NCBI GenBank assembly: GCA_020833645.1
Contig: JAJHRQ010000002.1
Coordinates: 98,291 to 162,290 of the forward strand
From: Thermocrinis sp.
GTDB lineage: Bacteria > Aquificota > Aquificia > Aquificales > Aquificaceae
Direction of reading: 5' to 3'
DNA: 64,000 nucleotides
Shown in pieces: positions 19,352 to 29,342 of this stretch. The translations under genes were made by a program, and so were the position numbers. Numbering within the stretch: position 1 is the first letter of the stretch; each line of letters opens with the position of its first letter. The notes beneath the pieces were generated by a model. It saw only the letters and a list, made by a program, of their open reading frames with translations. It ran no database searches and had not been told where the DNA came from.

Positions 19352-21001
19352 ATGAGGGTAGGGATAGTTCTTGGCACTACACCCATAACTCCCTTAGAAT
19401 TTTGGGTGGGGGTAGAAAAAGATCATTTGGTCCAGCTGGACGATGTGCTCTATGCGGAAACTCAGCTTGCCAACGGGCAAAAGGTCAAATTCTACGGAGT
19501 GGTGCAGGAGGTTCAAAAGTTTTTAGAGGGTGCCCAGTGGGTTTATGACGCCCACTTAGCTATACAGGGAGTGATACCAGTAAATGTGGCATACATAGCA
19601 AAGGTAGCTATCACGAGGGTTGAGCCGGAGTTCTTTGTGCCACCCTCTCCGGGAGACCCCGTTTATTTTGCGGAGGGTGAGGAGCTTGAAAAGGCGCTGT
19701 ACTACGACCAGATGAAGGTAAAAATCCCCGCAGGACTCACCCGCTCTGGACAGGTGGTTTATATCAACTATCACTTTTTGGACGGCACAGAGGGTGCCCA
19801 TGTATCTATATCTGGTATGTCTGGCGTAGCCACAAAAACCTCTTATGCCCTCTTTTTACTCTACTCCATATTCAACAAGGTGCAAGACCAAAGGATAAGG
19901 GGGCTTATCTTCAACGTGAAGGGCAAAGACCTTCTTTGGTTGGACAAGAAAAACAAAAACCTTTCCCCCGAGGACGAAAAAGCCCTAAAAAAGTTGGGTT
20001 TGAAGGCGGAGCCCTTCAAAGAAGTAAGGTTCTACGTGCCACCCTATGAAGAAAATCCAATGGTCCCAGATGCAGAGCGTCAGGATGAAAAAGTTGTTCC
20101 CTTCTTTTGGAGTATAAGGGAATTTGCGGAGGAGGGGCTTATTAGGTTCATGTTTGTGGAAGAGGACGAATCAAAGTCTCAGGTGCCCTACCTTGTGGAG
20201 AGGGTTGCCAACAAGCTGTACTATCTGGCAAAGAACAGCCCGGAGGGTAGGCTTCTTGATGATCACGCACAGGACATAGAATCCCTTGAGGACCTGGAGA
20301 AGAGGTTTAGCGAAGCTGTAGAGCAGGCAGAAGGAAAGGAAAGGAGTCTGTTCAGGGAATGGTTCGGAGACGCATCCTTGCAAACTGCAAGAGCCTTCTT
20401 ACGTAGGTTCTCAAGGGCGAGCAGGCACATAAAAAGGTTTATCCAACCAAACATGTCAAGCCCTATAAACTGGGAGGAAAACAGGCTCTCTGTAATAGAC
20501 ATAAGCGGGCTACATCACATAGCCCAGATGTTTGTAGTGGGTGCAGTGTTAAAAAGGCTCTTTGAAGAAAAGGAAAAGAGGTCAAACCCATACCCTAAAG
20601 TTTTCGTTCTTCTGGACGAACTTAACAAATACGCACCGAAGGATGGATGGAGCCCCATAAAGGATGTGATTTTAGACATTGCAGAAAGGGGGAGAAGTTT
20701 GGGGGTGATACTGATCGGTGCCCAACAGACCGCCAGCGAAATAGAAAAGAGAATACTGGCAAACTCCGCCATCAAGGTGGTGGGGCGGATGGACAGTAGC
20801 GAGCTACTCAGCAAAGAGTATGAATTTCTGGTAGGAAACTTTCGCCAGAGGGCCCTTATGCTAAAAAAGGGCACCATGATACTCTATCAGCCTGACATAC
20901 CCTCTCCGTTGATGTTGAAATTTCCCAAGCCTCCCTGGGCAACCAGAAGGCAGGAGGTTGAGGAGGAAATTCATGTTCCTGAGGATTTTAATAACTTTTA
21001 G
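19352..21001 (+). CDS. HerA/VirB4-like ATPase (DUF87)
   Basis: Hexameric-type ATPase of the HerA/FtsK superfamily, usually involved in DNA translocation or end resection. An N-terminal beta-barrel (about residues 1-110) precedes the ATPase core. The P-loop reads SGMSGVATKTS: the lysine and following Thr are present but the glycine before the lysine is Thr, an unusual Walker A. Walker B is VFVLLDELNKY, followed by IGAQQTASEI (sensor) and an arginine-rich ERGRS. No nurA nuclease lies next to it; instead the amidase gene overlaps its 3' end by 29 bases. Confidence 0.8.
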   Translation: MRVGIVLGTTPITPLEFWVGVEKDHLVQLDDVLYAETQLANGQKVKFYGVVQEVQKFLEGAQWVYDAHLAIQGVIPVNVAYIAKVAITRVEPEFFVPPSPGDPVYFAEGEELEKALYYDQMKVKIPAGLTRSGQVVYINYHFLDGTEGAHVSISGMSGVATKTSYALFLLYSIFNKVQDQRIRGLIFNVKGKDLLWLDKKNKNLSPEDEKALKKLGLKAEPFKEVRFYVPPYEENPMVPDAERQDEKVVPFFWSIREFAEEGLIRFMFVEEDESKSQVPYLVERVANKLYYLAKNSPEGRLLDDHAQDIESLEDLEKRFSEAVEQAEGKERSLFREWFGDASLQTARAFLRRFSRASRHIKRFIQPNMSSPINWEENRLSVIDISGLHHIAQMFVVGAVLKRLFEEKEKRSNPYPKVFVLLDELNKYAPKDGWSPIKDVILDIAERGRSLGVILIGAQQTASEIEKRILANSAIKVVGRMDSSELLSKEYEFLVGNFRQRALMLKKGTMILYQPDIPSPLMLKFPKPPWATRRQEVEEEIHVPEDFNNF

Positions 21002-22172
21002 CCTCTTAGTTTGGTTCTCCTTCGGCGTGCAAGTAGCCTACAGAGAAGGAAACTACCCAGACAAGCAACGCATAGTTTTGCAGTTTGAAAGAGGTGTAGA
21101 ATACAGAGTTCTGCTTTTGGACAATCCAAAGCGCATTGTGGTAGATGTCATGGAAAGGGTAGAGGTTCCCAAAAACATAAAGGCAAGGGTAGGATATCAT
21201 CCCTGGGGCACTCGTTTCGTTTTTGATATGGATTATTCTGAGGTAAGAGCCTTTTCTTTGGAAGCACCCTTTAGGATAGTGCTGGATGTTTATAAGGCAA
21301 CTGCGAGCGCACCCCAGGAGGACCCCCTTCTTGCTATACTCGACCCCACCGTCCTAAGGATTATAGGCTATCAGGAGGTTAAAGGGGAAAGGGAGAGAGT
21401 GATATCCGAAAGGAGTAAAAGACAGGTAATCACTCAAAAACGGGTAATAGTTTTGGATGCGGGACACGGCGGCCACGACCCTGGAGCAATAGGTTATAGA
21501 GGGATAAAGGAAAAAGATATAAACCTTGCCATAGTGCTTAAATTGGCAAGGCTCCTTGAGGAGGATGGAAGGTTCAAGGTAGTCCTTACCAGAGGGGATG
21601 ACAGCTTTGTGCCCCTTCAGGAGAGGGCAAACATAGCCCTTCGCAACAGGGCAGACCTTTTTATTAGCATTCACGCCAACGCCTCACCAAGGGGCATCTC
21701 AGAGCACGCTAGGGGCACTTATCTGTTTGCCATATCCTCCGAGGCTGCCCAAAGGAAAAAGCACGCAATAGTCAATAACGATCAGTATGCTAAGCTAGCC
21801 CTTGGCACCACAGATATTCCTCACAACGTGAGGAGGGTGATGGCTGATTTGGCGATGGATGTAACTCTGTATGACAGCGTCCAGTTTGGCAATTTGGTTG
21901 CTAGAAATCTAAAAAAATACTTAGACAGGCATGTGGAGTTTAAAGGTATTCAGAGGGCTGGCTTTGCGGTCTTAAAAACCCCCGGCATACCCTCCCTTTT
22001 AGTGGAGGTGGGCTTTATAACAAACCCCCAAGAAGCCCTTTTGATGGCGCAGGAGGATTTCCAATATAACTTCGCAAAAGCTCTATACTCCGCCATCGTA
22101 GAGTACTTCTTCCCTAGTAGCGTCAAGGAAGCCCGAAGAGCTTATGAAGCTGAGGCAAAACTCTCACAGTAA
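20973..22172 (+). CDS. N-acetylmuramoyl-L-alanine amidase (AmiC type)
   Basis: Zinc amidase that cuts peptidoglycan between sugar and stem peptide during daughter-cell separation. Start taken at ATG 20973, where GAGGAAATTC precedes it; an ATG at 20958 lies deeper in the preceding gene. Signal peptide (residues 1-18), AMIN domain (about 20-115), then Amidase_3 with DAGHGGHDPGA (zinc His), IKEKDINLA (catalytic Glu), SIHANAS (zinc His) and EVGFITNP (catalytic Glu). The catalytic domain carries an insertion typical of AmiC-like enzymes. Its 3' end overlaps queE by 50 bases. Confidence 0.94.
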   Translation: MFLRILITFSLLVWFSFGVQVAYREGNYPDKQRIVLQFERGVEYRVLLLDNPKRIVVDVMERVEVPKNIKARVGYHPWGTRFVFDMDYSEVRAFSLEAPFRIVLDVYKATASAPQEDPLLAILDPTVLRIIGYQEVKGERERVISERSKRQVITQKRVIVLDAGHGGHDPGAIGYRGIKEKDINLAIVLKLARLLEEDGRFKVVLTRGDDSFVPLQERANIALRNRADLFISIHANASPRGISEHARGTYLFAISSEAAQRKKHAIVNNDQYAKLALGTTDIPHNVRRVMADLAMDVTLYDSVQFGNLVARNLKKYLDRHVEFKGIQRAGFAVLKTPGIPSLLVEVGFITNPQEALLMAQEDFQYNFAKALYSAIVEYFFPSSVKEARRAYEAEAKLSQ

Positions 22173-22782
22173 AACCAAGCTCAGAGAGTTCCTTTTGAAG
22201 TTCAAGGGCCTTCTTAAAAAAGACAGCCTTGTTTCCTTCCGGCTGAAGGACAACCTTACCTTCCTCAAGGAAATTCCTAAACTGAGTCTTCAGCAGAACT
22301 TCTATGCTTAATACGTCATCCACTACAAACTTTAGCTCTTTGGCATTTTGCAAGATTTGGGGATGGACAAACCAGTGGGCAGACCACTTGGGAGAGCAGG
22401 TTATATGAAGGTTTTCCACATTTTCCAAACCTTCTTGCCAAAGGGTGCCGTTGGTCTCAATCTGCACAGAGTAACCTCTTTGCACAAGCTCCTTAACCAG
22501 CGTAGCCATCCCTTCCTGGGCAAAGGGCTCACCGCCCGTGATGACCACATGCCTTATCTTATACTCGGAGACCTTGTCCAGAATTTGTTCCACTTCAAGG
22601 CTTGTACCACCCTCAGAGAAGGAGAGTGCCGAAGGTTGGTCGCACCAAGGACATCTAAGATTGCAACCTTGAAGTCTGATGAAAACAGCGGGCAGTCCTA
22701 TCAGCAAACCCTCTCCCTGTATGGAGGGATATATTTCGTTTACCTTCAGAGCGATGGTTTCTCTAACTTGACCTCGTAGCAT
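22123..22782 (-). CDS. queE: 7-carboxy-7-deazaguanine synthase (radical SAM)
   Basis: Radical SAM enzyme of queuosine biosynthesis that contracts the pterin ring to 7-carboxy-7-deazaguanine. The N-terminal [11 protein letters not shown] and the cluster motif [10 protein letters not shown] (C-x3-C-x2-C) are diagnostic, with GGEPFAQ as the SAM-binding GGE. At 219 residues it is normal. The ATG at 22782 lies 37 bases inside infB, so the two genes are coupled. The 3' end overlaps the facing amidase gene. Confidence 0.93.
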   Translation of the reverse strand: MLRGQVRETIALKVNEIYPSIQGEGLLIGLPAVFIRLQGCNLRCPWCDQPSALSFSEGGTSLEVEQILDKVSEYKIRHVVITGGEPFAQEGMATLVKELVQRGYSVQIETNGTLWQEGLENVENLHITCSPKWSAHWFVHPQILQNAKELKFVVDDVLSIEVLLKTQFRNFLEEGKVVLQPEGNKAVFFKKALELQKELSELGFTVRVLPQLHKLFGLP

Positions 22783-25001
22783 TCTATTATATCACCCACC
22801 TTTACGTCGTTGTAATCTTTGAGCTTTACACCGCATTCAAATCCCCTTGCTACCTCTTGCACATCCTCCTTGAACCTCTTTAGGCTCTCTATCTTACCCG
22901 TGTATATTACCACGCCGTCTCTTATTAGCCTGGCGTTGGCGTTGCGTACAATCTTACCATCCAACACATAGCATCCAGCCACTGTGCCCACACCTTTGAT
23001 CTTGAAGGTAGCCCTAACCTCTGCAGAGCCCAACACCACTTCCTTTTGGACTGGTTTTAGCAGACCCCTGAGGGCGTTCTTAACATCCTCTATGGCTTCG
23101 TATATGATGCTGTACAGTCTTATATCTACCTTTTCCCTCTCTGCGGTTTCCTTTGCCTTTAGGTCTGGGCGTGTGTTGAAGCCTATTATGATGGCTTGGC
23201 TTGCCTTGGCAAGCATTACATCGTTTTCTGTAATACCACCCACCGCACCGTGAAGGATCCTTACGGACACCTCCGGCCTAGAGAGCTCTGTCAGGGCCTT
23301 CTTTAGGGCTTCCAAGGAGCCTATCGTGTCGGTTTTCAAAATAAGCCTGAGTTCATTTAGTTCTCCCTCCTCTATTTTCTTAAACACATCCTCTAACATT
23401 AGACCCCTTGAAAGCTTCTCTTGCTGTTCTTTCTTCTGCTTCCTAATCTCTGCGATTTGCCTTGCCTTTTTCTCGTCTTCTACCACCATGAAGGTGTCTC
23501 CCGCCATGGGCAGTTCCTCAAAGCCAAGAACCTCCACTGGTGTAGAAGGTCCAGCGGAGTTTAACTTTCTACCCTTGTCGTCAAACATAGCCCTTATTTT
23601 GCCGTAGGTGGTGCCAGCTACCACAGGGTCTCCAACCTTTAAGGTTCCCTCCTGCACGATAAGGGTAGCGACAGGGCCCCTTTGCTTGTCCAACTTTACT
23701 TCTATAACTGTTCCCTTGGCAGGACCTTCTACCCTTGCCTTGAGTTCCAAAATCTCTGCCAAGAGGAGGATATACTCCAACAGGCTTTCCACGTTCTGTC
23801 CTGTTTTGGCAGACACATCCACAAAGATGGTGTCTCCACCCCACTCCTCTGGGATAAGCCCCAGCTCTGATAGCTCCCTTCTGACCCTCTGCGGGTCCGC
23901 ACCGGGCTTGTCTATCTTATTGACCGCCACTATGATGGGAACATTGAAAGCCCTTGCGTGGTTTATCGCCTCCACCGTTTGGGGCATAACTCCATCGTCA
24001 GCAGCCACCACCAAAACTGCAATGTCCGTTATCTGTGCACCCCTTGCCCTAAGGGATGTAAAGGCTTCGTGTCCGGGAGTATCCAAGAAGGTGATCTTCC
24101 TACCATCTGGCAACTGGACCACAGAGGCACCTATATGCTGGGTTATTCCACCCTTTTCCCTCCCTGCTACGTTGGTCTTTCTTATAGTGTCCAGAAGGGT
24201 GGTTTTTCCATGGTCCACATGCCCCATTACCACCACTATGGGAGGTCTTGGCAGTTTTTCCCAATGGTCTGGAATTTCTTCCTCTAAGGTTTCTTCTTCT
24301 TCTTTTTTGACCTCCGCCAAAAAGCCCAAAGATTCTGCCACCTGGAGGGCAACCTCCGAGGGCACCGTCTGATTTATGGTGGCAAGAACACCCCTCTTCA
24401 AAAGCTCCGCCATAACCACATTAGGTGGGACTCTCAAAAGCTCTGCCAGTTCCCTAACCGTAACAATTTCGGGTATTTGGACGATCTTTATTTCCTCTTC
24501 CTGCTCCTCCTTCTTTTGCTTCTTTTCAATCTGCTTTTCTAACTTTTTCAGAATCTGCTCTTCCTCTTTTTGGGCTTTCTTTTCTTCCCTGGCTTCCACC
24601 TTTTGTGTTGGAGGTGGGCTTGGTGGCTTTGGTGCTGGCTGGGCTACCGCCTGAGGCACAGGCTTTGGTTTATGCACAGGTTTTTCTTCTTTTTTGGGTG
24701 CAGGTATTTCTTCCCTTTTTAAGGTTTCTTTCTTTCTTTCCCCCTCCTTTACCTTCTGCGGAGGTTTCTCTTCTTTTGTAGGTTCTTTCTCTTGAACACT
24801 TTCAACCTTTTCTTCTTTCTTTTCTTCTTTTATTTCTTGCGTTGTTTCTTTGCCAAAGTGGTCCAGGACTATTTGGATCTCCTCTTCCTCAAGGTAGGCA
24901 AAGTTGCTCTTTTCTATGCCCCACTCCTTTAGTACTTCTTGCACATCCTTTACCCTTACACCAAGCTTTTTGGCTAAGTCTTGCAGTCTAACTTTCTCCA
25001 T
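22746..25001 (-). CDS. infB: Translation initiation factor IF-2
   Basis: GTPase that brings initiator tRNA to the 30S subunit. The N-terminal ~170 residues contain a small IF2_N helix domain and a low-complexity Lys/Glu/Pro linker. G domain motifs are all present: G1 [10 protein letters not shown]3 DTPGHEAF, G4 NKID, G5 SAK; then domains II to IV with the fMet-tRNA-binding C-terminus. At 751 residues it is a short IF-2 form. No Shine-Dalgarno; TAGAAT lies 10 bases before ATG on the minus strand. Confidence 0.97.
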   Translation of the reverse strand: MEKVRLQDLAKKLGVRVKDVQEVLKEWGIEKSNFAYLEEEEIQIVLDHFGKETTQEIKEEKKEEKVESVQEKEPTKEEKPPQKVKEGERKKETLKREEIPAPKKEEKPVHKPKPVPQAVAQPAPKPPSPPPTQKVEAREEKKAQKEEEQILKKLEKQIEKKQKKEEQEEEIKIVQIPEIVTVRELAELLRVPPNVVMAELLKRGVLATINQTVPSEVALQVAESLGFLAEVKKEEEETLEEEIPDHWEKLPRPPIVVVMGHVDHGKTTLLDTIRKTNVAGREKGGITQHIGASVVQLPDGRKITFLDTPGHEAFTSLRARGAQITDIAVLVVAADDGVMPQTVEAINHARAFNVPIIVAVNKIDKPGADPQRVRRELSELGLIPEEWGGDTIFVDVSAKTGQNVESLLEYILLLAEILELKARVEGPAKGTVIEVKLDKQRGPVATLIVQEGTLKVGDPVVAGTTYGKIRAMFDDKGRKLNSAGPSTPVEVLGFEELPMAGDTFMVVEDEKKARQIAEIRKQKKEQQEKLSRGLMLEDVFKKIEEGELNELRLILKTDTIGSLEALKKALTELSRPEVSVRILHGAVGGITENDVMLAKASQAIIIGFNTRPDLKAKETAEREKVDIRLYSIIYEAIEDVKNALRGLLKPVQKEVVLGSAEVRATFKIKGVGTVAGCYVLDGKIVRNANARLIRDGVVIYTGKIESLKRFKEDVQEVARGFECGVKLKDYNDVKVGDIIECYEVKLEKPSL

Positions 25002-25130
25002 AGCCTTATATATTCTAAGCCAAAAAAGCCTGATGGGTACGGTTTAATAATCATCCACCAAAGGTATCACTGTCCCAGTGAGCAAAAAATTTCATAGGTT
25101 CTAAGCCCACATGCATTAAACTATTTTTTC

Positions 25131-25820
25131 ATGTTCATCTACGAAAGGGCGCATCCTGATGTGCTCCTCATACATCTTCATGGTTTTGCCAGCAATGCGA
25201 AAAGTTCAAAGGTCCTGGCCCTGAGGGATTTTGCTTTGAAGAACGGTAGGTTTTCCCTCTTTGCTATGGATATGGACTACCAGCATACCACCACTACTAG
25301 GACATTGGAGGTTTTGGATGCTCTAATAAGGGGCTTTTGCCAAAAGTTCAAAAGCTTGGTGCTCTCCGGAAGTTCTCACGGTGCATACGTGATTTTGAAC
25401 TATCTTAGGTTCTATCCTTCTCAGTGCGTTAACAGAGCTCTTTTGTTCGCTCCCTCTTACTCTACTCTGAAACTAACCCTGGAAGAGGTGGGACAGGAGT
25501 TAGCAAAGGCTTGGCTGGAGGGTAAAGAAGAGCTTTCCTTTACCGAGTGTGAGACAGGGCTTGAACTGACCATCCACAGAGAATTTGCTCGGGATATTTT
25601 AGAAAAGGGCTACGAGATTTTGGAAGGGGATAGGGTTAATTTCCCTACAAAGCCACCGGTGGATTTGGTAATTGTTCATGGCACAAAGGATGAGGTGGTG
25701 CCCGTTGAACATTCAAGAATTTTTGTCAGTAAAGTGAAAGTAAAGGACTACAAAGAGGTGGATGATGATCATAGACTTAGTAGAACCTTTAAAACATTGA
25801 TGGAGGAGCTTTTGCCATGA
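25131..25820 (+). CDS. Alpha/beta hydrolase (YqiA-like esterase)
   Basis: A 229-residue alpha/beta-hydrolase. LIHLHGFASNAKSSK gives the oxyanion-hole HGF, SGSSHGAYV the nucleophile serine (GxSxG variant GSSHG), HGTKDEVVP the acid and DDDHRL the histidine, so a full triad is present. Resembles YqiA/UPF0227-type esterases. The natural substrate is unknown. TAAACT lies 8 bases before the ATG; the stop overlaps the hemL start by 4 bases, suggesting an operon. Confidence 0.82.
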   Translation: MFIYERAHPDVLLIHLHGFASNAKSSKVLALRDFALKNGRFSLFAMDMDYQHTTTTRTLEVLDALIRGFCQKFKSLVLSGSSHGAYVILNYLRFYPSQCVNRALLFAPSYSTLKLTLEEVGQELAKAWLEGKEELSFTECETGLELTIHREFARDILEKGYEILEGDRVNFPTKPPVDLVIVHGTKDEVVPVEHSRIFVSKVKVKDYKEVDDDHRLSRTFKTLMEELLP

Positions 25821-27091
25821 CCAATAGGGAGCTTTTTGAACGCGCAAAGAAGCTCATGCCCGGGGGTGTTAGCTCTCCCGTTAGGGCTTTTAAGGCGGTG
25901 GGCGGAGAGCCCATAATAGTTAGCAAAGGAGAGGGAAGTAGGATATGGGATGTGGAGGGTAAGGAATACATAGACTTTTTAATGTCTTGGGGTCCCCTCA
26001 TCTTGGGACACTCCCATCCGAGGGTAGTTAAGGCCCTTGAGGAGCAGGCAAAGAAAGGACTGTCTTACGGCATCACAAACCCCCATGAGATCACCTTAGC
26101 GGAGCTTGTGATCTCTGCTATGCCTTCAGTGGAGATGGTTAGGTTTGTGTCCTCGGGCACCGAGGCTACCATGTCTGCCATAAGGTTGGCAAGGGGCTAC
26201 ACGGGCAGAAAGTACATAGTCAAGTTTGAGGGTTGCTATCATGGACATTACGATGGATTGTTGGTAAGCGCAGGTTCTGGAGTTGCCACCTTGGGAATTC
26301 CAGGTACACCTGGAGTACCGGAAGAGATCGCAAGCCTTACCATAGTTTTACCCTACAACGATGTGGATGCCTTAAAGGAAACCTTTGAGAGATACGGACA
26401 GGATATAGCTTGTGTGATCGTAGAACCAGTAGCGGGCAACATGGGCACTGTCCTTCCAAAGGATGGCTTTTTGCAAGCTTTGAGAGAGATTACAAGACAA
26501 TACTCCTCCCTTCTTATCTTTGATGAGGTTATAACCAACTTTAGAGTTTCCAAGGGTGGAGCCCAAGAACTCTATTCAATAGAACCAGACCTCACATGCA
26601 TGGGAAAGGTCCTTGGTGGAGGTATGCCCTTGGGTGCGTACGGGGGAAGAAGGGAGATAATGGAGAAGGTGGCACCGGAGGGTCCTGTTTATCAGGCTGG
26701 GACCTTGTCGGGCAATCCTATGGCTATGGTGGCGGGCATAGCTACCCTTTCTGAACTCTTTGAGAAGAACCCTTATGACTATTTAGATGAAATCACCCAA
26801 ACCCTCTGCGAAGGTATTAGCAAAATCTTAAAGGACAAGGGAATACCCCACACCATAAACAGGGTGGCTTCTATGCTGACGGTCTTTTTCACAGACCAAG
26901 AGGTGTATGACTACAAGACCGCAAAAAGCTCAGACCTTGGATTATTTGCCAAGTTCTTTAGGGCATTGCTAAAAGAGGGTGTTCTCATTCCACCCTCCCA
27001 GTTTGAGGCATGGTTTTTGAGCACCGCCCACACAAAGGAAGACATAGAAGAAGCCCTAAACCGCATAGAGAGGGCTGTTAGCTCAATTTAG
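25817..27091 (+). CDS. hemL: Glutamate-1-semialdehyde 2,1-aminomutase
   Basis: PLP enzyme that makes 5-aminolevulinate from glutamate semialdehyde in the C5 haem pathway. Hallmarks: N-terminal MPGGVSSPVRAFKAVGG, the aldehyde-gating GYTGRKYIVKFEGCYHGHYD, and the PLP-lysine motif CMGKVLGGGMPLGAYGG (Lys around residue 265). At 424 residues it is full length. It supplies haem for the bc1 and bd-like complexes seen elsewhere in the window. The last 9 bases overlap the facing lytic transglycosylase gene. Confidence 0.97.
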   Translation: MTNRELFERAKKLMPGGVSSPVRAFKAVGGEPIIVSKGEGSRIWDVEGKEYIDFLMSWGPLILGHSHPRVVKALEEQAKKGLSYGITNPHEITLAELVISAMPSVEMVRFVSSGTEATMSAIRLARGYTGRKYIVKFEGCYHGHYDGLLVSAGSGVATLGIPGTPGVPEEIASLTIVLPYNDVDALKETFERYGQDIACVIVEPVAGNMGTVLPKDGFLQALREITRQYSSLLIFDEVITNFRVSKGGAQELYSIEPDLTCMGKVLGGGMPLGAYGGRREIMEKVAPEGPVYQAGTLSGNPMAMVAGIATLSELFEKNPYDYLDEITQTLCEGISKILKDKGIPHTINRVASMLTVFFTDQEVYDYKTAKSSDLGLFAKFFRALLKEGVLIPPSQFEAWFLSTAHTKEDIEEALNRIERAVSSI

Positions 27092-28732
27092 GGCTCTGTA
27101 TATGTAATAGTTTTCCAACACACGCTTTACATAATTCCTTGTTTCGCTTATGGGAATGGCCTCTATGAACACATATGGGTCTGCGTGCTGGATAAAGCCT
27201 TTAACTCGGTTTGGTCCTGCGTTGTAGCTGGCTATTGCCCTAACCCAGTCCCCATTCCAGAGCTCTATCATCTCCTTTAGGTATGCGGTGCCCAAGAGTA
27301 TGTTCTCCCCTGGAGAAAAGACGTTGTTGGGAATTCTGTACCTTTGGGAAACTTCCCTTGCGGTAGAGTCCATCAGTTGCATAAGCCCCTTTGCACCACT
27401 GGGAGATATAGCCAATGGGTCAAATAAGCTCTCCTGCCTCATAACTGCCCATATAAGGTTTTTATCCACACCAAAGGTTTTGTAAGCTTCCTCCACAAAC
27501 TCCCTGTAAGGTGTAGGGTAGGCTACGTACTGGTATATATCAGACCTAATGCCAAACCTCCTAACCGCCAACCTTATGGCTAAAAAAGGGTCAAATCTTT
27601 GAATGGCAACAATGTCCGATACGGTAAATTTGTCTATGTTCCTAAAAGCCTCCAAACGGGCATAATGCAAAAAACCCGCTTCCGTTATGCTTCTTATGAT
27701 GCTTGCCATGGAGGTTTCCTCTGCGCTAGCAAAAAATGCCTTTAACCCTCTGATGGCCAACGGTTCTCCCAGTTGCACCTTTGCCATCGTTGAATAAAAG
27801 CCTGTACCCTTTGACGCCTTCAAAAGATGTTCCCCAGCTTTTTGAAAATCTCCCAACCTTTCGTAGCTTTTGTAAAGCCAAAAGTGCGCCTGCGCCTTTT
27901 CTTCCTCCGAAGAAGACAGGTTCAAAGCCTTTTGAAAGGCATCAACTGCCCTTTGGTAGTCCTCCAGTATGAAAAGAACCAGCCCTGATTGAAAGTGCTT
28001 TTGATAGCCCTCTTCCATCATAGAAAACCACTCCAAAGCCCTTTGGTAATTTTCCCTGTACAAAGAGATCCGACCTGCGTAAAATAAGGCTTGATTGTAT
28101 TCTTCATAGCCTTTAAGCTTAAGAAGTGCCCTTTTAAACTCTTCCTCGGACACATTAAAAACCACCCTTGCGTATCTTAAAGCTCCCTCCCTGTTGTTGC
28201 AGTCTTTGAGCACTTCCATTGCTTCTTTGTATAGTCTCAATTTTTCATAAGCCTCCCCCAGAAGGGCGCAAGCCTTGGGTATGCCTTGCAATAGGTTTAT
28301 TGCTTCTCTGTATTGTCCTCTTCTTATAAGCTCTTGTCCAATCTTTAACCTTTCCTCCTCAGTTAGAAAAACCTCCGGTATGTAATCCTTGAAGAGATGA
28401 GGAAGGTTCAACAGGGCAGTTTTTTTATCTAAGTTCATAGCCCTCCACAGGTAAGCGTATCTTTTCACATAGTCAAACTTCAAAGCCCTGGGATTGATCT
28501 TCTTCAAAAGTTCCTCAGCCCTCCTTAACTCTCCCCTCCGGTAGTATTCTTCAGCCAGCAAAAGCTTCAGATCATCCACAAAAACTGCGTTGGGATAGTC
28601 CCTCAAAAGCCTTTCACCCAGGACTAAGTCCCGTTTTTGTAAAAACTCAGATAAAAGGGCATACTCCCGAGGAAGTTGGGAAAAGGCAAAGGAGAACAGC
28701 ACAAAAATCAGAAAAAGTGTTAGGCGATCCAC
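27083..28732 (-). CDS. Soluble lytic murein transglycosylase (Slt-like)
   Basis: Periplasmic enzyme that cleaves peptidoglycan glycan strands. A signal peptide (residues 1-18, FSFAFSQL) is followed by a long alpha-solenoid of TPR-like repeats (about 20-390), and a C-terminal SLT domain: VMRQESLFDPLAISPSGAKG holds the catalytic glutamate, then GLMQLM and ASYNAGPNRV. The order matches E. coli Slt70. It closes the minus-strand mre/mrd cluster, in keeping with a role in wall growth, and overlaps the CopD-like gene by 13 bases. Confidence 0.93.
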   Translation of the reverse strand: MDRLTLFLIFVLFSFAFSQLPREYALLSEFLQKRDLVLGERLLRDYPNAVFVDDLKLLLAEEYYRRGELRRAEELLKKINPRALKFDYVKRYAYLWRAMNLDKKTALLNLPHLFKDYIPEVFLTEEERLKIGQELIRRGQYREAINLLQGIPKACALLGEAYEKLRLYKEAMEVLKDCNNREGALRYARVVFNVSEEEFKRALLKLKGYEEYNQALFYAGRISLYRENYQRALEWFSMMEEGYQKHFQSGLVLFILEDYQRAVDAFQKALNLSSSEEEKAQAHFWLYKSYERLGDFQKAGEHLLKASKGTGFYSTMAKVQLGEPLAIRGLKAFFASAEETSMASIIRSITEAGFLHYARLEAFRNIDKFTVSDIVAIQRFDPFLAIRLAVRRFGIRSDIYQYVAYPTPYREFVEEAYKTFGVDKNLIWAVMRQESLFDPLAISPSGAKGLMQLMDSTAREVSQRYRIPNNVFSPGENILLGTAYLKEMIELWNGDWVRAIASYNAGPNRVKGFIQHADPYVFIEAIPISETRNYVKRVLENYYIYRALN

Positions 28733-29124
28733 GAGATTATCAGGTATATAAATATAGCAAAGACAAAGTTTATGGCAATGAGGCTTGGGATTGCACTGAA
28801 CTTACCTTTTCTGTATTGGAAAAAGTAGATGTACGCAAAGTTCAGTACCATAAGGGCAAAGAGAAAGAGCTTTAGGTGGAATAGGAAGTTGGAGGAAAAG
28901 TCCTTCCTGTAGCCATGCCAAAGTCCAAAACCCGTGATGAAAAGAACGAGTATAGACAGCCACACACCCAAAAAGAACCTTCCGTATAGATTTTGGACAA
29001 GGCTCTGCTTTGGACCCTCTGGCAAGCTTTTAAGGGATGGTCTAAGAAAGAGCAATGTGTATGCCATCCCACCCACCCAAAGGGTGGCAAAAAATAGATG
29101 CAAAAAGAGAAGGCTCTTTATCAT
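28720..29124 (-). CDS. Four-helix membrane protein, CopD-like
   Basis: A 134-residue protein with four predicted membrane helices. The opening HLFFATLWVGGMAYTLLFLRP and the paired histidines along helices resemble the CopD/YozB-type domain associated with copper handling or b-type haem; the family call is tentative. It lies between rpoZ and slt with overlapping stop/start codons, so it is co-transcribed with the cell-wall cluster, though no functional link is evident. Confidence 0.65.
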   Translation of the reverse strand: MIKSLLFLHLFFATLWVGGMAYTLLFLRPSLKSLPEGPKQSLVQNLYGRFFLGVWLSILVLFITGFGLWHGYRKDFSSNFLFHLKLFLFALMVLNFAYIYFFQYRKGKFSAIPSLIAINFVFAIFIYLIISWIA

Positions 29125-29342
29125 GGCTCTAAATTAACCTTCTTTACTTGAACCTTACCTTCTGCTAGTTCCTCTATAGCGTAAAAGGTCTTCTTTATGA
29201 GTTCCTTCTTTACTTTGTCCCTGATAAATATATCGTCTTCCTCTTTGAGTAGCTGTTCAACCCTTTTTGCTGCAGCATGCACCAGTTCATACCTACTGCT
29301 TACCTGCTTTAGGGCACCCTCTATGTTAGGTCTTCTGCTCAT
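29121..29342 (-). CDS. rpoZ: RNA polymerase omega subunit
   Basis: A 73-residue protein that helps assemble the beta' subunit. The pattern RRPNIEGALKQVSSRYELVHAAAKRVEQL and the C-terminal KKTFYAIEELAEGKV match the omega family (RpoZ/Rpb6). It starts within the gmk 3' end (17-base overlap), the common gmk-rpoZ pairing in bacteria, which strongly supports the call. Confidence 0.93.
   Translation of the reverse strand: MSRRPNIEGALKQVSSRYELVHAAAKRVEQLLKEEDDIFIRDKVKKELIKKTFYAIEELAEGKVQVKKVNLEP

Noticed and set aside
23608..24372. Long open frame on the plus strand opposite infB
   Set aside because: It is antisense to conserved G-domain codons, Ser/Thr-rich without recognisable domain, and has no ribosome site. 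Similar antisense frames lie opposite mreB and petB.
24482..24850. Tandem repeat region inside infB
   Set aside because: It is the usual low-complexity Lys/Glu/Pro linker of IF-2, not an exact DNA repeat.
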